From: Collinsella sp. | Lineage (GTDB): Bacteria; Actinomycetota; Coriobacteriia; Coriobacteriales; Coriobacteriaceae | Length of the DNA stretch: 31,390 nucleotides | Reading direction: 5' to 3' | NCBI GenBank assembly: GCA_031296755.1 | Contig: JAUMMZ010000034.1 | Span: forward strand, 1 to 31,390 | Shown here: positions 1-8,340 of the stretch, piece by piece | How the letters are laid out: each line of letters starts with the position of its first letter | Position numbering within the stretch: position 1 is the first letter of the stretch | Program-made: the position numbers and the translations under genes | Notes under the pieces: generated by a model | Told to the model about the DNA's origin: nothing | Database searches by the model: none | What the model saw: the letters and a program-made list of their open reading frames with translations, nothing else

Positions 1-102
1 GACCTGGAGGAGTACATAGCCCATTGGAACACGCGGCGCAGGCAGGTAAGATTGAAGGGCCTGACGCCGGAGGAGTTCCGGAACCGGGCCCTTGCGGCGT
101 AG
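1..102 (+). CDS. IS3-family transposase, C-terminal fragment (cut by window edge)
   Basis: The reading frame open from base 1 ends at TAG 100-102 and encodes 33 residues beginning DLEEYIAHWNTRRRQ and including LKGLTPEEFRNRAL. This is the usual end of the DDE integrase domain of IS3/IS150-group transposases (YN.R R....L.GLTP.E.R). The catalytic residues lie outside the window, so activity cannot be judged. Seen: the frame, the stop and the terminal motif. Inferred: IS150-like subgroup, supported by the inverted repeat immediately downstream at 117-140. Confidence 0.85.
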   Translation, partial: DLEEYIAHWNTRRRQVRLKGLTPEEFRNRALAA

Positions 103-116
103 TCGCTATTTATTCA

Positions 117-140
117 GTCCAAGTTTCGGGGCGCAGTTCA
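117..140 (+). repeat. Right terminal inverted repeat of the left-edge IS3/IS150-type element
   Basis: Read on the minus strand this is TGAACTGCGCCCCGAAACTT followed by GGAC. It matches the general form of IS150-group ends (TG..CTG..CCCC.AAA.TTGGAC) and lies 14 bases after the transposase stop. The chromosome should resume at about 141. The partner repeat and the target-site duplication are outside the window. Confidence 0.7.
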
Positions 141-166
141 CTGTCCCCTTTGTGGTGGTTTTGGTG
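141..166 (-). terminator. Apparent half-terminator interrupted by the insertion sequence
   Basis: Just after the glycosyltransferase stop, the minus strand reads AAAACCACCACAAAGGGGAC and then the IS end. The same arm opens the intact terminator at 7765-7803, where AAAACCACCACAA is answered by TTGTGGTGGTTTT. Here the answering arm is missing, so the element seems to have inserted in the terminator loop. Seen: the shared arm sequence. Inferred: the disruption. Confidence 0.5.
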
Positions 167-170
167 GTGG

Positions 171-1466
171 TTATTTGGCGCCTTGCATGACCTCGTCGAG
201 GGTAACGTTGACGGCGTGCTGCGTCGGGACCCAGTCGACCTTTAGGAACAGGGCCGCCACCGTGATGGGAATATAGCTGAACATAAAGATCGGGAAGGTA
301 AATAGGTTGGTCACCAAACGCCACTTTTGCGCGCAGTGAATATGCTTGTACTCGAAGATGGTGGTGAGTAGCGCCAGGATAAAGAAGGTCTGGTACATCA
401 TCGCGAAGGTCATAATGAGCGAGGCGGCACAAGCCTGCATCTCGACCTCGGTGGCCAAGAAGCCATGCGAAAGTCCGCCCACGATGAGGAAGGTCGCGTT
501 GGCGAGCATGGAGATCAGGGACAGCAGCATGCCCGGAGCGATGGTCATAAACATGTCGTAGGCAGCAAAGCGATGATAGCGGAACGTCGACTTGACCAGG
601 TGCTTACCGTAGGTAAAGAACACCTGGTAGAAGCCCTTGGTCCAACGCATGCGCTGTTTCCAGGACGCCTTAAACGTCACGGGCTGTTCGTCAAAGAACT
701 CCGCCGGCGCATAGCCAATGCGAATGCCGTGAATGGCGCAGAACGTGGTGAACTGGATATCCTCGGTCAGCGTATGGAACTGCCAGCCGTGCATGCCCTC
801 GATAACGCTGGCGGAGATGAGATAGCCCGAACCCGAGACAGCGCAGGACGTCTTGCAGATATTACGCGCGTTGTTGAGGAAGCGCGCCTCGCGCAGGTAC
901 CAAGTGGCATTAGCTGCCGAGATCCACGAGCTGCCGAAGTTCTTGGAATTGCGATAGCTCGTGACCACATGGAAGCCCTGGTCAAAGGCATCGTTCATCT
1001 TAGACACGTAATCGCGGGAGATAACGTTGTCGGCATCGAAGATAAAGTAACCCTCAAACGTGTCGGGATACTCGTTGAGAATGCGATCGAAACCAAAGTC
1101 CATGACCCAGCTCTTGCCCTTACGGGCCAGGTCATTGCGCTCATAAACAATAGCACCGGCCTCGCGCGCAAGCTGCGCCGTGTTGTCGGTGCAGGCATCG
1201 GCGACCACGAAGACCTCGATGAGCTCGGACGGATAATCCTGGTCCTTGATGGAGCGTACGAGGTTGGCGATCACGGCTTCCTCGTTATGCGCCGCGATAA
1301 AGAAGGCATAGCGGTGGAGTTTTTTGGCCTTGGGAGGCGCGACCTCGCCACGAAGAGCACCGATGACAAAGAAGACCACCTGGTACAGAAAGCAGACCGT
1401 GAGCAGCGTGACGACAATCTGGTTGAAAATCACGATGGGTGTGTTGGTTTGTAAAAAGGCGAGCAT
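171..1466 (-). CDS. Membrane-bound family 2 glycosyltransferase
   Basis: This 431-residue processive-type glycosyltransferase transfers a sugar from a nucleotide sugar at the inner face of the membrane. A hydrophobic segment (about residues 12-38) precedes a GT-A domain containing DACTDN (90-95), DADN (144-147), TED (234-236) and QRMRW (271-275), the D, DxD, TED and QxxRW signature of the cellulose/hyaluronan/poly-GlcNAc synthase superfamily. Several membrane segments follow from about residue 305. GGGAG lies five bases before the ATG. It appears monocistronic, and its downstream terminator is apparently split by an insertion sequence. The sugar and acceptor cannot be read from sequence; roles in exopolysaccharide or glycolipid synthesis are equally possible. 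Confidence 0.88.
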   Translation of the reverse strand: MLAFLQTNTPIVIFNQIVVTLLTVCFLYQVVFFVIGALRGEVAPPKAKKLHRYAFFIAAHNEEAVIANLVRSIKDQDYPSELIEVFVVADACTDNTAQLAREAGAIVYERNDLARKGKSWVMDFGFDRILNEYPDTFEGYFIFDADNVISRDYVSKMNDAFDQGFHVVTSYRNSKNFGSSWISAANATWYLREARFLNNARNICKTSCAVSGSGYLISASVIEGMHGWQFHTLTEDIQFTTFCAIHGIRIGYAPAEFFDEQPVTFKASWKQRMRWTKGFYQVFFTYGKHLVKSTFRYHRFAAYDMFMTIAPGMLLSLISMLANATFLIVGGLSHGFLATEVEMQACAASLIMTFAMMYQTFFILALLTTIFEYKHIHCAQKWRLVTNLFTFPIFMFSYIPITVAALFLKVDWVPTQHAVNVTLDEVMQGAK

Positions 1467-1500
1467 GCAGGCTCCCAGGAACGCATTACGTAAACAATCG

Positions 1501-1530
1501 TATATCTTACCGCAGGCTTACCGAGTTCAA
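1501..1530 (-). promoter_or_regulatory. Candidate promoter of the glycosyltransferase
   Basis: On the minus strand a TTGAAC -35-like box (1525-1530) is followed after 17-18 bases by AGATAT/GATATA (1501-1507). It lies about 35 bases upstream of the start codon, in the gap behind rluD. The -10 match is partial. Confidence 0.4.
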
Positions 1531-1548
1531 GAAACCACCTAATACCGG

Positions 1549-2562
1549 CTAGGCTTCGAGAAGGCCAAGCTGCGGGACGATGTCGTCGCCGGCGGCGGTG
1601 CGGCCAATCGAGCGCGGGGCCAGGTCGTCAAGAACCGCAGCGAGATCCCACGGCAGATCATCGCGGCACTCAATACGCTCCCCCGTCACGGGATGGTCGA
1701 ATGCGACGCGCCAGGAATGAAGGAATTGCCTGGTCAGACCCTGATCGGCGCGTGCATCGCACTTGCCGTAGAGTGGATCGCCCACGCAGGCGTGGTTGAT
1801 ATGGCGCATATGCACACGAATCTGATGTGTGCGGCCCGTAAACAGATGGCACTCGACGAGCGTATAGCCGTCGTCAAAACGCGTGGAATCGAAGCGCTCG
1901 AGGACCTTAAAGGTCGTAATGGCCTGGCGCGCGAAAGGGTCGTCCGAAACCGCCATCTTGACACGGTCGCGCGTAGAACGCGCAATGCCGGTGTTAATGG
2001 TGCCCTCATCCATAGCGATATGACCGTGAACGAGCGTGATATAACGACGATCGAGCGTACGCGTGCGGATGAGATTTTGGAGCGCGCGCTGGGTGTCGTC
2101 GTCCTTTGCCGCAAGCATGAGACCCGAGGTATCGCGATCCAAACGATGCACGATGCCGGGGCGGTCCTCGCCCTGCACGGTGCCCAGATGGTCGATACCG
2201 CAGTGATAGACCAGGGCATTCGCGAGCGTACCGCTCTCATGACCATGTGCAGGATGGCACACCAGGCCGCGCTGCTTGGAGAGCACGATAAGGTAGTCGT
2301 CCTCATAGCGAATGTCGAGCGGGATGGCCTCGGGAATCACATCGGTGGGATCGTGCAGCTCGGGCAAATCGACCGAAATACGATCGCCGGCGCGCACGGC
2401 ATACTTTTTGGACAGGCAGGTCTCGCCATTGACGGCAACGGCGCCTCCCTCGATCAGATGCGCGCAGGCAGAGCGCGTGGGGCAGCCGTCGTTGGCGCCC
2501 AGATAGGCATCAAGGCGCTGACCAGCGGCATCGTCGGCAACAAGAATATGGATGTCGGCCAT
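1549..2562 (-). CDS. rluD: RluA/RluD-family 23S rRNA pseudouridine synthase
   Basis: The 337-residue protein isomerises uridines in rRNA. Residues 1-65 form an S4-like RNA-binding domain (RLDAYLG, VNG..). The catalytic domain carries HRLDRDTSG at 139-147; Asp142 is the family's nucleophilic aspartate. GRTHQIRVHMRHI later is the second conserved block. The ATG overlaps the lspA stop as TAATG, indicating translational coupling, and lspA-rluD is a widespread gene pair. Which uridines are modified cannot be told from sequence; RluD-like (1911/1915/1917) and YlyB-like assignments are both possible. Confidence 0.9.
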   Translation of the reverse strand: MADIHILVADDAAGQRLDAYLGANDGCPTRSACAHLIEGGAVAVNGETCLSKKYAVRAGDRISVDLPELHDPTDVIPEAIPLDIRYEDDYLIVLSKQRGLVCHPAHGHESGTLANALVYHCGIDHLGTVQGEDRPGIVHRLDRDTSGLMLAAKDDDTQRALQNLIRTRTLDRRYITLVHGHIAMDEGTINTGIARSTRDRVKMAVSDDPFARQAITTFKVLERFDSTRFDDGYTLVECHLFTGRTHQIRVHMRHINHACVGDPLYGKCDARADQGLTRQFLHSWRVAFDHPVTGERIECRDDLPWDLAAVLDDLAPRSIGRTAAGDDIVPQLGLLEA

Positions 2563-3161
2563 TAGCGCTCATTCCTTTCGCGAATCTTGCGGGCACGCTC
2601 CCCACGCTGCTGGGCCTTGCGCTTGGCACGGGCCTCGTCACGGGCGTTGAGCTCGGCGGTCGCATCGACCTCGCGGGCCGCAGGGCTCAAGAACATGTAG
2701 CCGAAGAGGGCGAGCACGACGCCCAAGGTAATGCCAATATCGGCCACATTGAAGACGGGGAAGTCGATGAAGGTGGTGGCAATAAAATCGGTCACGAAGC
2801 CAAAGGCCAAACGATCGATAGCGTTGCCGATAGCACCGCCCGCAACCATCGCCATGCCCACAACCTCAAGATGGGCGAGCCGGGGCGCACGAACGAGGTA
2901 CACGGCAATAGCGATAATGACCGCCAACGCCAGCACGGCAAACGCGATGCCATGCCCCTCACCCATACTAAAGGCAGCGCCGATATTGCGGACAAACATA
3001 AAGTCGATCACACCGGGGATGACAGTCACATGCAGCGCATCGCCCACGGCCCGAACCGCAAGCTTGGTCAGCTGGTCAACAAGCAGCACGGCCAACGCCA
3101 CGCCACCAGCAACACCCAACCGCCAACGCAAAGGCGGCGTCATATCCGCAGAACGACCCAA
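2562..3161 (-). CDS. lspA: Lipoprotein signal peptidase (signal peptidase II)
   Basis: This integral membrane aspartic protease removes signal peptides from diacylglyceryl-modified prolipoproteins. Four hydrophobic segments are visible, with NIGAAFS (59-65), GNAIDR (112-117) and FNVADI (137-142); the catalytic aspartates are Asp116 and Asp141. A TTG at 3161 has AGGGG six bases upstream and is preferred; an in-frame ATG at 3143 would shorten the protein by six residues. At 199 residues it is longer than the usual 150-170 because of a charged Arg/Ala-rich cytoplasmic tail after about residue 160. It is translationally coupled to rluD. Confidence 0.93.
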   Translation of the reverse strand: MGRSADMTPPLRWRLGVAGGVALAVLLVDQLTKLAVRAVGDALHVTVIPGVIDFMFVRNIGAAFSMGEGHGIAFAVLALAVIIAIAVYLVRAPRLAHLEVVGMAMVAGGAIGNAIDRLAFGFVTDFIATTFIDFPVFNVADIGITLGVVLALFGYMFLSPAAREVDATAELNARDEARAKRKAQQRGERARKIRERNER

Positions 3162-3213
3162 AGAAATCCCCTACCCTCAGAACAATCGAATTCCGTTGAA
3201 CGCAATTAACCAT

Positions 3214-3219
3214 CTTATA
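3214..3219 (-). promoter_or_regulatory. Possible -10 box of lspA-rluD
   Basis: TATAAG on the minus strand lies about 50 bases before the lspA start. No good -35 hexamer was found at standard spacing, so this is tentative. The rest of the 3162-3280 gap shows nothing else. Confidence 0.25.
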
Positions 3220-3278
3220 TTGCCATACGCAGAGCGCACGACATATTCGCTAACGCCAGATAAATAACCAGCATAAAA

Positions 3279-3313
3279 AGAAAGCGGCATTCCGAAAAAC
3301 AGAATGCCGCTTT
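3279..3313 (-). terminator. Intrinsic terminator of ileS
   Basis: AAAGCGGCATTC (3281-3292) pairs perfectly with GAATGCCGCTTT (3302-3313) around a nine-base loop. On the minus strand it is followed by a T-rich run (CTTTTT). It lies about 70 bases after the ileS stop. Confidence 0.85.
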
Positions 3314-3383
3314 TATTCAGCGGAGCAAATGGGCCGAAGGCGTCCAAATTCTCCCAATAACTAAAATGCCGAGTTACCGTGCC

Positions 3384-6185
3384 TTAAAGGGCATTCGCGC
3401 AGCGCTTGCAGATATGTGCGTGACCGTTGTACTCGCCGACGGTGGTGCGGTAATTCCAGCAACGGTCGCAGCACTCGCCCTCGGCAGCCTCGATGGCAAC
3501 GGAGAGCTCCTCGCCCTGGGTCAGCTCAACATCGGAAACGATGTAGAACTCGGCCAGGTCGACCGCCTTGTCGCCGGTCAGCAGCGCGTACATCTCGGCG
3601 GGAACGACCGCCTTGACGCGGACCTGCTGGCTCTTAGTGAAGGTGCCGACGGAGCGGGCATCCTCAAGGGCCTTGGTCACGGCGCTACGGAGCTCGAGTG
3701 AAGCCTCGAGCACGCCCTCGAACTCATTGGCCTCGTCGACCGTGATAGGCGACTTATACCAATCGAGCAGCGCGGCGTACTTCTGGTGGTCGACGCAGCC
3801 GGCAGGCGCGTAGGCCATGGCCTCGTCGACGGTGTAGGACAAAATCGGCTGCAGATCGCGCATGAGCATCGAGAAGAGCTCGGCCAGCACGGTCTGGGCG
3901 CTGCGGCGCTCGAGCGAGCCAGGCTTGTCGCAGTACAGGCGGTCCTTCAGGGCGTCGAGGTACACGTTGGAAAGCTCGGTAACCACGAAGTCATAAAGCG
4001 CACGGTAAGCGCGCGGGAACTCGTAGCAAGAGTAAGCGTCGTCGACCTCGGCCTGAACCTGGGTCAGACGGGCAAACATGAGCTTGTCGAGCGGCAGCAG
4101 GTCGGCAAAGGCGACACCGTCGGTCTCAGGCTCAAACTGGCCCTCGAGCTCGGAAAGCAGGAAGCGCAGCGTGTTGCGGAAACGACGGTAGGCATCGGAC
4201 GTACGGGCAAGAATCTCGTGGTCGATGGACACGTCGGAGCTGGTGTCAACGGAAGCAACCCACAGGCGGATGATGTCGGCGCCCATCTCGTCACAGACCT
4301 TATTGGGGTCGATGACGTTGCCGAGCGACTTGGACATCTTGCGGCCCTGGCCGTCGAGCGTGAAGCCCTGCGAGACGACCGCCTTGTAGGGAGCATGGCC
4401 GTTGGCGCCCACCGAAGTGAGCAGCGAGCTCTGGAACCAACCGCGATGCTGGTCGGAGCCCTCGAGATACACGTCAGCCGGGTACTCAAGCTCGGGGCGA
4501 TACTCGCAGACGGCCTTCCAGGACACGCCGGAATCCCACCACACGTCGAGGATGTCCTTATCGGCCTTGAGGTGATGGCCGCCACACTTGGGGCAGACGC
4601 AGGCCTCACCCAGGTAGCTCTCGGGAGCGTCGGTGAACCAGGCGTCGGAGCCCTTCTCATGGAAGAGCTTGATGACGGCGTCGAGCGTGGCATCGTTCAT
4701 GACCTTCTCGCCGCAGTCGGCGCAAGTGTAGCTGGGGATAGGCACGCCCCAGTTGCGCTGGCGGCTGATGCACCAGTCGGGACGCTGCTCGACCATGGCG
4801 CCAATGCGGTTGGCGGCATGGGCCGGATACCACTTGACGTTCTCGCGGACCTCTTTGCCAGCCTGCTCGCGCAAGCCGGTCTTGTCCATCGAGACAAACC
4901 ACTGGTCGGTAGCACGGAAGAGCACCGGGTGCTTGCAGCGCCAGCAGTGCGGATAGCTGTGCGTGATCTTCTTCTCGAGGACCAGGGTGCCGCGCTCGCG
5001 CAGGAACTCGATGATGTGCGGGTTGGCCTCGTCGGTATCCATGCCGCTGAAGGGGCCGCCGGTGCCAAACTCCTCGCCGGTGTAGAACTTGCCGTCGTCA
5101 TCGACCGGCATGCAAATGTCGGTGATGCCCTCCTTGAGGCAGGCGAAGTAGTCGTCGACGCCGTGACCGGGCGAGTTGTGGACGATACCGGTACCGTCAT
5201 CGACACCGACGTAATCGGCCAACAGTGCCACGCCCTCAACACCGTCAAAGATCGGCTGCTTATAGTGAATGTGATGGAAGGTCTCGGCGGGAACCACATA
5301 GGGCTTGCCGTCGACCACAACCGGGGTGTACTCCCAGCCAAACTCCTCGCAGCACTTGGGAGCCAGGTCCTCGAGCATGACCTCGGCGCGGTCGTCGTGC
5401 TCAACGGCGACGTAGGCGGCACCGGGCTTGAGAGAAACTGCCTGGTCGGAGGGGATGGTCCACGGCGTGGTCGTCCAGATGATAAAGTCAACCGGGCCGT
5501 CGAAGTTCTCGAGGCCGACGGGCTTGGAGGTCATCTCAAAGCGCACGAAGATGGACGGGCTCGTCTCGTCGGAGTACTCAATCTCGGCCTCAGCAAGTGC
5601 GGTATGGCAGTGCTTGCACCAGTGGACGGGCTTGTGACCGCGATAGATCATGCCCTTGTCGAACATGGCCTTGAAAACCTCGATGTCGGCGGCGTCATGC
5701 TGGTGATAGAGCGTCAGATAGGGGTTGTCCCAATCGCCGAGCACGCCCAGGCGACGGAAGCCGGCCTTCTGCAGCTCGATGTTCTCGACAGCGAACTTAT
5801 TGCAAAGCTCACGGATCTTAGCCGTGGAGGTCTGGTTGAACTTCTCGGTGCCGAGCTTCTCCTCGACCTTATGCTCGATCGGCTGGCCATGGCAGTCCCA
5901 ACCGGGAACATAGGGAACCTCATAGCCCTGCATCATCCAGTAGCGGTTGATCATGTCCTTGGAGATCTTGTTCATGGCGTGGCCGATGTGGATCGGGCCG
6001 TTGGCGTACGGAGGGCCGTCGTGCAGCACGAACTTCTTGTGACCCTCGTTCTTCTTCAGAACCTGCTCGTAGACCTTGTTGTCCTGCCAGTCCTTGAGTC
6101 GCTTGGGCTCGGACTTGGAAAGACCGGCACGCATGGGAAAACCGGTTTTGGGCAGATTCATCGTCTGCTTGTACTCGTTTGCCAC
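3384..6185 (-). CDS. ileS: Isoleucyl-tRNA synthetase
   Basis: This 933-residue class I synthetase charges tRNA-Ile and edits valine. It shows HIGH (66-69) in PPYANGPIHIGHAMNK, the CP1 editing domain, KMSKS in GRKMSKSLGN near residue 615, and a C-terminal zinc-binding element with cysteine pairs (CDRC ... CKRC) in the last 30 residues, typical of bacterial-type IleRS. The GTG at 6185 is chosen because AAAGGGG lies five bases upstream; an upstream in-frame extension of 15 codons lies in the leader and has no family match. Expression should be controlled by the T-box leader directly upstream. Confidence 0.95.
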   Translation of the reverse strand: MANEYKQTMNLPKTGFPMRAGLSKSEPKRLKDWQDNKVYEQVLKKNEGHKKFVLHDGPPYANGPIHIGHAMNKISKDMINRYWMMQGYEVPYVPGWDCHGQPIEHKVEEKLGTEKFNQTSTAKIRELCNKFAVENIELQKAGFRRLGVLGDWDNPYLTLYHQHDAADIEVFKAMFDKGMIYRGHKPVHWCKHCHTALAEAEIEYSDETSPSIFVRFEMTSKPVGLENFDGPVDFIIWTTTPWTIPSDQAVSLKPGAAYVAVEHDDRAEVMLEDLAPKCCEEFGWEYTPVVVDGKPYVVPAETFHHIHYKQPIFDGVEGVALLADYVGVDDGTGIVHNSPGHGVDDYFACLKEGITDICMPVDDDGKFYTGEEFGTGGPFSGMDTDEANPHIIEFLRERGTLVLEKKITHSYPHCWRCKHPVLFRATDQWFVSMDKTGLREQAGKEVRENVKWYPAHAANRIGAMVEQRPDWCISRQRNWGVPIPSYTCADCGEKVMNDATLDAVIKLFHEKGSDAWFTDAPESYLGEACVCPKCGGHHLKADKDILDVWWDSGVSWKAVCEYRPELEYPADVYLEGSDQHRGWFQSSLLTSVGANGHAPYKAVVSQGFTLDGQGRKMSKSLGNVIDPNKVCDEMGADIIRLWVASVDTSSDVSIDHEILARTSDAYRRFRNTLRFLLSELEGQFEPETDGVAFADLLPLDKLMFARLTQVQAEVDDAYSCYEFPRAYRALYDFVVTELSNVYLDALKDRLYCDKPGSLERRSAQTVLAELFSMLMRDLQPILSYTVDEAMAYAPAGCVDHQKYAALLDWYKSPITVDEANEFEGVLEASLELRSAVTKALEDARSVGTFTKSQQVRVKAVVPAEMYALLTGDKAVDLAEFYIVSDVELTQGEELSVAIEAAEGECCDRCWNYRTTVGEYNGHAHICKRCANAL

Positions 6186-6228
6186 GGTACCCCTTTCATG
6201 TCGTGGGCGCGCACGCCCGTTGGGCACC

Positions 6229-6265
6229 AAAAAAGCGCCCGTCCCTACAAGCTGGGACGAAGCGC
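6229..6265 (-). terminator. Regulated terminator inside the ileS T-box
   Basis: Arms at 6254-6265 and 6235-6245 form a GC-rich stem with a two-base bulge, followed by six T residues on the minus strand. The antiterminator arm 6249-6256 overlaps its loop and 5' arm. Confidence 0.9.
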
Positions 6266-6536
6266 CACAAAAACGGGCTGTATGCCCGCAAAAGCTCTTC
6301 GTTTAACCACCCAGCTTAGATGCCCTCGCCCGCGTATTCGCGCGCTCGCATCCGTTACTCGGCTGGCCTGTATCGACGACCATCTCGGCGATATCTACTA
6401 AGACGTGCCTGCGCGGCACGTCCGTTGGGACCGCAGCTCCGGGGTGATTTTCATCGGTCGCATGCACGGGTTCTCAGCGCTCCCCGCTCTCTGTGGCATG
6501 CGGACGGCCGACTACTCGTCCCCATCAACGCTTATG
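6229..6536 (-). promoter_or_regulatory. T-box riboswitch leader of ileS (tRNA-Ile sensing, transcriptional)
   Basis: On the minus strand, Stem I contains GGGACGAGTAG (AGUA motif), AGAGAGCGGGG and GCTGAGA, then a specifier loop GATGAAAATCACC whose codon ATC (6446-6448) is isoleucine, closed by GGAGCTGC. A GATGC/GCATC stem III precedes the T-box proper: AAGCTGGG (6310-6317), TGGT (6306-6309), then AAACG. TGGT can pair with the ACCA end of uncharged tRNA-Ile. AAGCTGGG pairs perfectly with CCCAGCTT (6249-6256) to form the antiterminator, which excludes the terminator hairpin GCGCTTCGTCCC/GGGACGGGCGC plus TTTTTT (6229-6265). This fills most of the gene-free stretch 6186-6672. Confidence 0.92.
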
Positions 6537-6542
6537 CGGAGT

Positions 6543-6548
6543 ATGCTA
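6543..6548 (-). promoter_or_regulatory. Candidate extended -10 promoter of the ileS leader
   Basis: The minus strand reads TGCTAGCAT: TAGCAT with the TGn extension, placed so that transcription would start about 7 bases on, immediately before Stem I of the T-box. The -35 region at standard spacing (TTTTTC) is weak. Confidence 0.5.
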
Positions 6549-6672
6549 GCACGTTCCGCGCCGGCGAAAAACCCTCAACACTGGTTTCATACGTAAGAAA
6601 TTTCTCGTGGTCGTTAGCCTTCTCTAGGAGCAAAATACCTGAAAGCACTTTAACTAACGAAAGAAGGCTGCC

Positions 6673-7755
6673 ATGCGCACAATCGGAATGAGCGACTACA
6701 CCGTCGGCGAGGATTGCTTTACCGAGCTGCCCGCCGCACTGGCGGAGTACGGCGCGAAGAAAGTCGCCATCATTGGTGGCAAGCGAGCCCTAGCTGCGGC
6801 GCTGCCGGGCATCGAGGCGGCGCTTGAAGGTACCGACGTCGAGATTCTGGAGACGCGCGTCTACGGCACCAACAGTACGCGCGCCAATATCGCCAAGGTC
6901 GTGAACTCCCCCGCTTGCCAGCAGGCAGACGTGCTTATCGCCTGTGGCGGCGGCAAGGCACTCGACACCGTCAAGACAGCGGCAATCGAGCTCAAGAAGA
7001 TCGTCTTTACCGTGCCGACGATCTGCTCCAACTGCTCCGCCGCGACCGCCATTGCCGTCGTCTACAACGACGATGGATCGCTCGAGGGCTATTCGTACCC
7101 CAACCGACCGGCGCACATCTTCATCAATCCCAAGATCATCGCCGAGGCTCCGGCGGAGTACTTCTGGGCCGGCGTGGGCGACGCCCTGTCCAAGCAGCCC
7201 GAAGTCGAGTACGCCACGAGCGCCGGCGACCTGGAGCACACCGCCGGCCTTGGCCTGGCTCTTGCCCACACCTGTTCCGAGCCGCTGTTTACCTACGGTG
7301 TTCAGGGTCTTGAGGATGTGCGCCAGAATCTGTCGAGCGAGGCCGTCAAGCAGATCGCGCTCGACATCGTGGTCAACACGGGCTATGTCTCGAACCTGAC
7401 CAACCAGAACGATTACTACTACAACTCGAGCGTGGCGCACGCGTTCTACAACGCCACCTGCAGCATTCCGCGTGAGGGCACCTACCTGCACGGCGAAGTC
7501 GTAAGCCTGGGCGTGCTGGTGTTGTTCGCCTACACGGGCGACACCGAGAACCTTAAGCGCTATGCTGACTTCAACAAGCAGATGGGGCTGCCCGTAACGC
7601 TTGAGCAGGTCGGGCTTTCCGAGACCGATATCCCTGCCCTGTGCGAGCACGCACACGCCACCAACGAGTGGAAGCAAGGCAACCCGGAGCCCTTCACCGA
7701 CGAAAAATTCGCCGCCGCCATCAAGGCCGCCAACGCCTACGGCCACACGCTCTAG
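6673..7755 (+). CDS. Iron-containing alcohol dehydrogenase family protein (GldA/HcxA-like)
   Basis: This 360-residue NAD(P)-dependent oxidoreductase has the glycerol dehydrogenase fold. The dinucleotide-binding glycine block is CGGGKALD (91-98). The metal ligands correspond to Asp170 (GVGDALSK), His256 (SVAHAFYN) and His273 (YLHGEVV), close to the Asp171/His254/His271 pattern of glycerol dehydrogenases. AGAAGG sits five bases before the ATG. It is monocistronic, divergent from ileS and closed by a strong terminator. Substrate is uncertain: glycerol dehydrogenase and 2-hydroxycarboxylate dehydrogenase (YbdH/HcxA) belong to the same group and motifs do not separate them. Confidence 0.85.
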   Translation: MRTIGMSDYTVGEDCFTELPAALAEYGAKKVAIIGGKRALAAALPGIEAALEGTDVEILETRVYGTNSTRANIAKVVNSPACQQADVLIACGGGKALDTVKTAAIELKKIVFTVPTICSNCSAATAIAVVYNDDGSLEGYSYPNRPAHIFINPKIIAEAPAEYFWAGVGDALSKQPEVEYATSAGDLEHTAGLGLALAHTCSEPLFTYGVQGLEDVRQNLSSEAVKQIALDIVVNTGYVSNLTNQNDYYYNSSVAHAFYNATCSIPREGTYLHGEVVSLGVLVLFAYTGDTENLKRYADFNKQMGLPVTLEQVGLSETDIPALCEHAHATNEWKQGNPEPFTDEKFAAAIKAANAYGHTL

Positions 7756-7764
7756 ACCCAGGCC

Positions 7765-7805
7765 AAAACCACCACAAGGGAGCAGCACCTTTGTGGTGGT
7801 TTTTT
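7765..7805. terminator. Bidirectional terminator between convergent genes
   Basis: AAAACCACCACAA (7765-7777) and TTGTGGTGGTTTT (7791-7803) form a 13-bp stem with U-tracts in both directions. It ends the dehydrogenase on the plus strand and the DUF523 gene on the minus strand, whose stop begins at 7806. Confidence 0.9.
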
Positions 7806-8259
7806 ATTGCTCCAGCATGCTGGGGTCGAACTCGCTAGCCGGGATCACGCGATAACCGTGGCGGAGCAGTAAATCAACGAAGACGCCGTTGCCCGCCGTA
7901 AGGGTGCCGCTGAATGTTCCGTCGTAGATGCGACCCGCGCCGCACGAGGGACTACGGTCCTGCAGGATGCACGCGGCGATCTCTTCCGGCCCGCCCGCCT
8001 GCTCGCACATATCGAGCGCTCGTTGGGCACCCAGGCGAAATTCGCGATCGACCGATATGCCCTCGCAGGTACGAACCTCTCCGTTCACAATCTCGGACGG
8101 CTTGCGCGGCGTGGGCAGGCCCCCAAAGACCTCAGGGCACACCAAGAGGACCTCGGTCCCTGTACGCTCGCAGGCCTCGACCAACTCGCGATGGTAGTTG
8201 TCGAGCCCGTTATACTTGCAGCTCTCGCCCATCAAGCAGGCGCTCACCACGATCTTCAT
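7804..8259 (-). CDS. DUF523 family protein
   Basis: The 151-residue protein matches DUF523 throughout: VSACLMGESCKYNG near the N terminus, CPEVFGGLPTPRKPSEI in the middle and LQDRSPSCGAGRIYDG in the second half. The conserved cysteines in these three blocks suggest a metal or cluster site, but the family has no established biochemical role. The ATG at 8259 is chosen because AGAGGG lies six bases upstream and the protein then begins MKIVVSAC, the normal family start; a TTG five codons upstream lacks a ribosome site. It stands alone between ftsH and the convergent dehydrogenase. Confidence 0.85.
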   Translation of the reverse strand: MKIVVSACLMGESCKYNGLDNYHRELVEACERTGTEVLLVCPEVFGGLPTPRKPSEIVNGEVRTCEGISVDREFRLGAQRALDMCEQAGGPEEIAACILQDRSPSCGAGRIYDGTFSGTLTAGNGVFVDLLLRHGYRVIPASEFDPSMLEQ

Positions 8260-8279
8260 TTCCATCCCTCTCAAGCAAA

Positions 8280-8314
8280 ACGCCCCATTTGAGAAAGCTG
8301 CTCAAATGGGGCGT
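8280..8314 (-). terminator. Intrinsic terminator of ftsH
   Basis: CGCCCCATTTGAG (8281-8293) pairs perfectly with CTCAAATGGGGCG (8301-8313) around a seven-base loop. On the minus strand TTTT follows. It separates ftsH from the DUF523 gene, which therefore probably has its own promoter or depends on readthrough. Confidence 0.85.
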
Positions 8315-8340
8315 CGGCGTTTACTGGCTCGGCCGCGGCT

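Noticed and set aside
3786..6401. An 871-codon open frame on the plus strand
   Set aside because: It is antisense to ileS, has no recognisable domain and arises because GC-rich codons leave few stops in the opposite frame.
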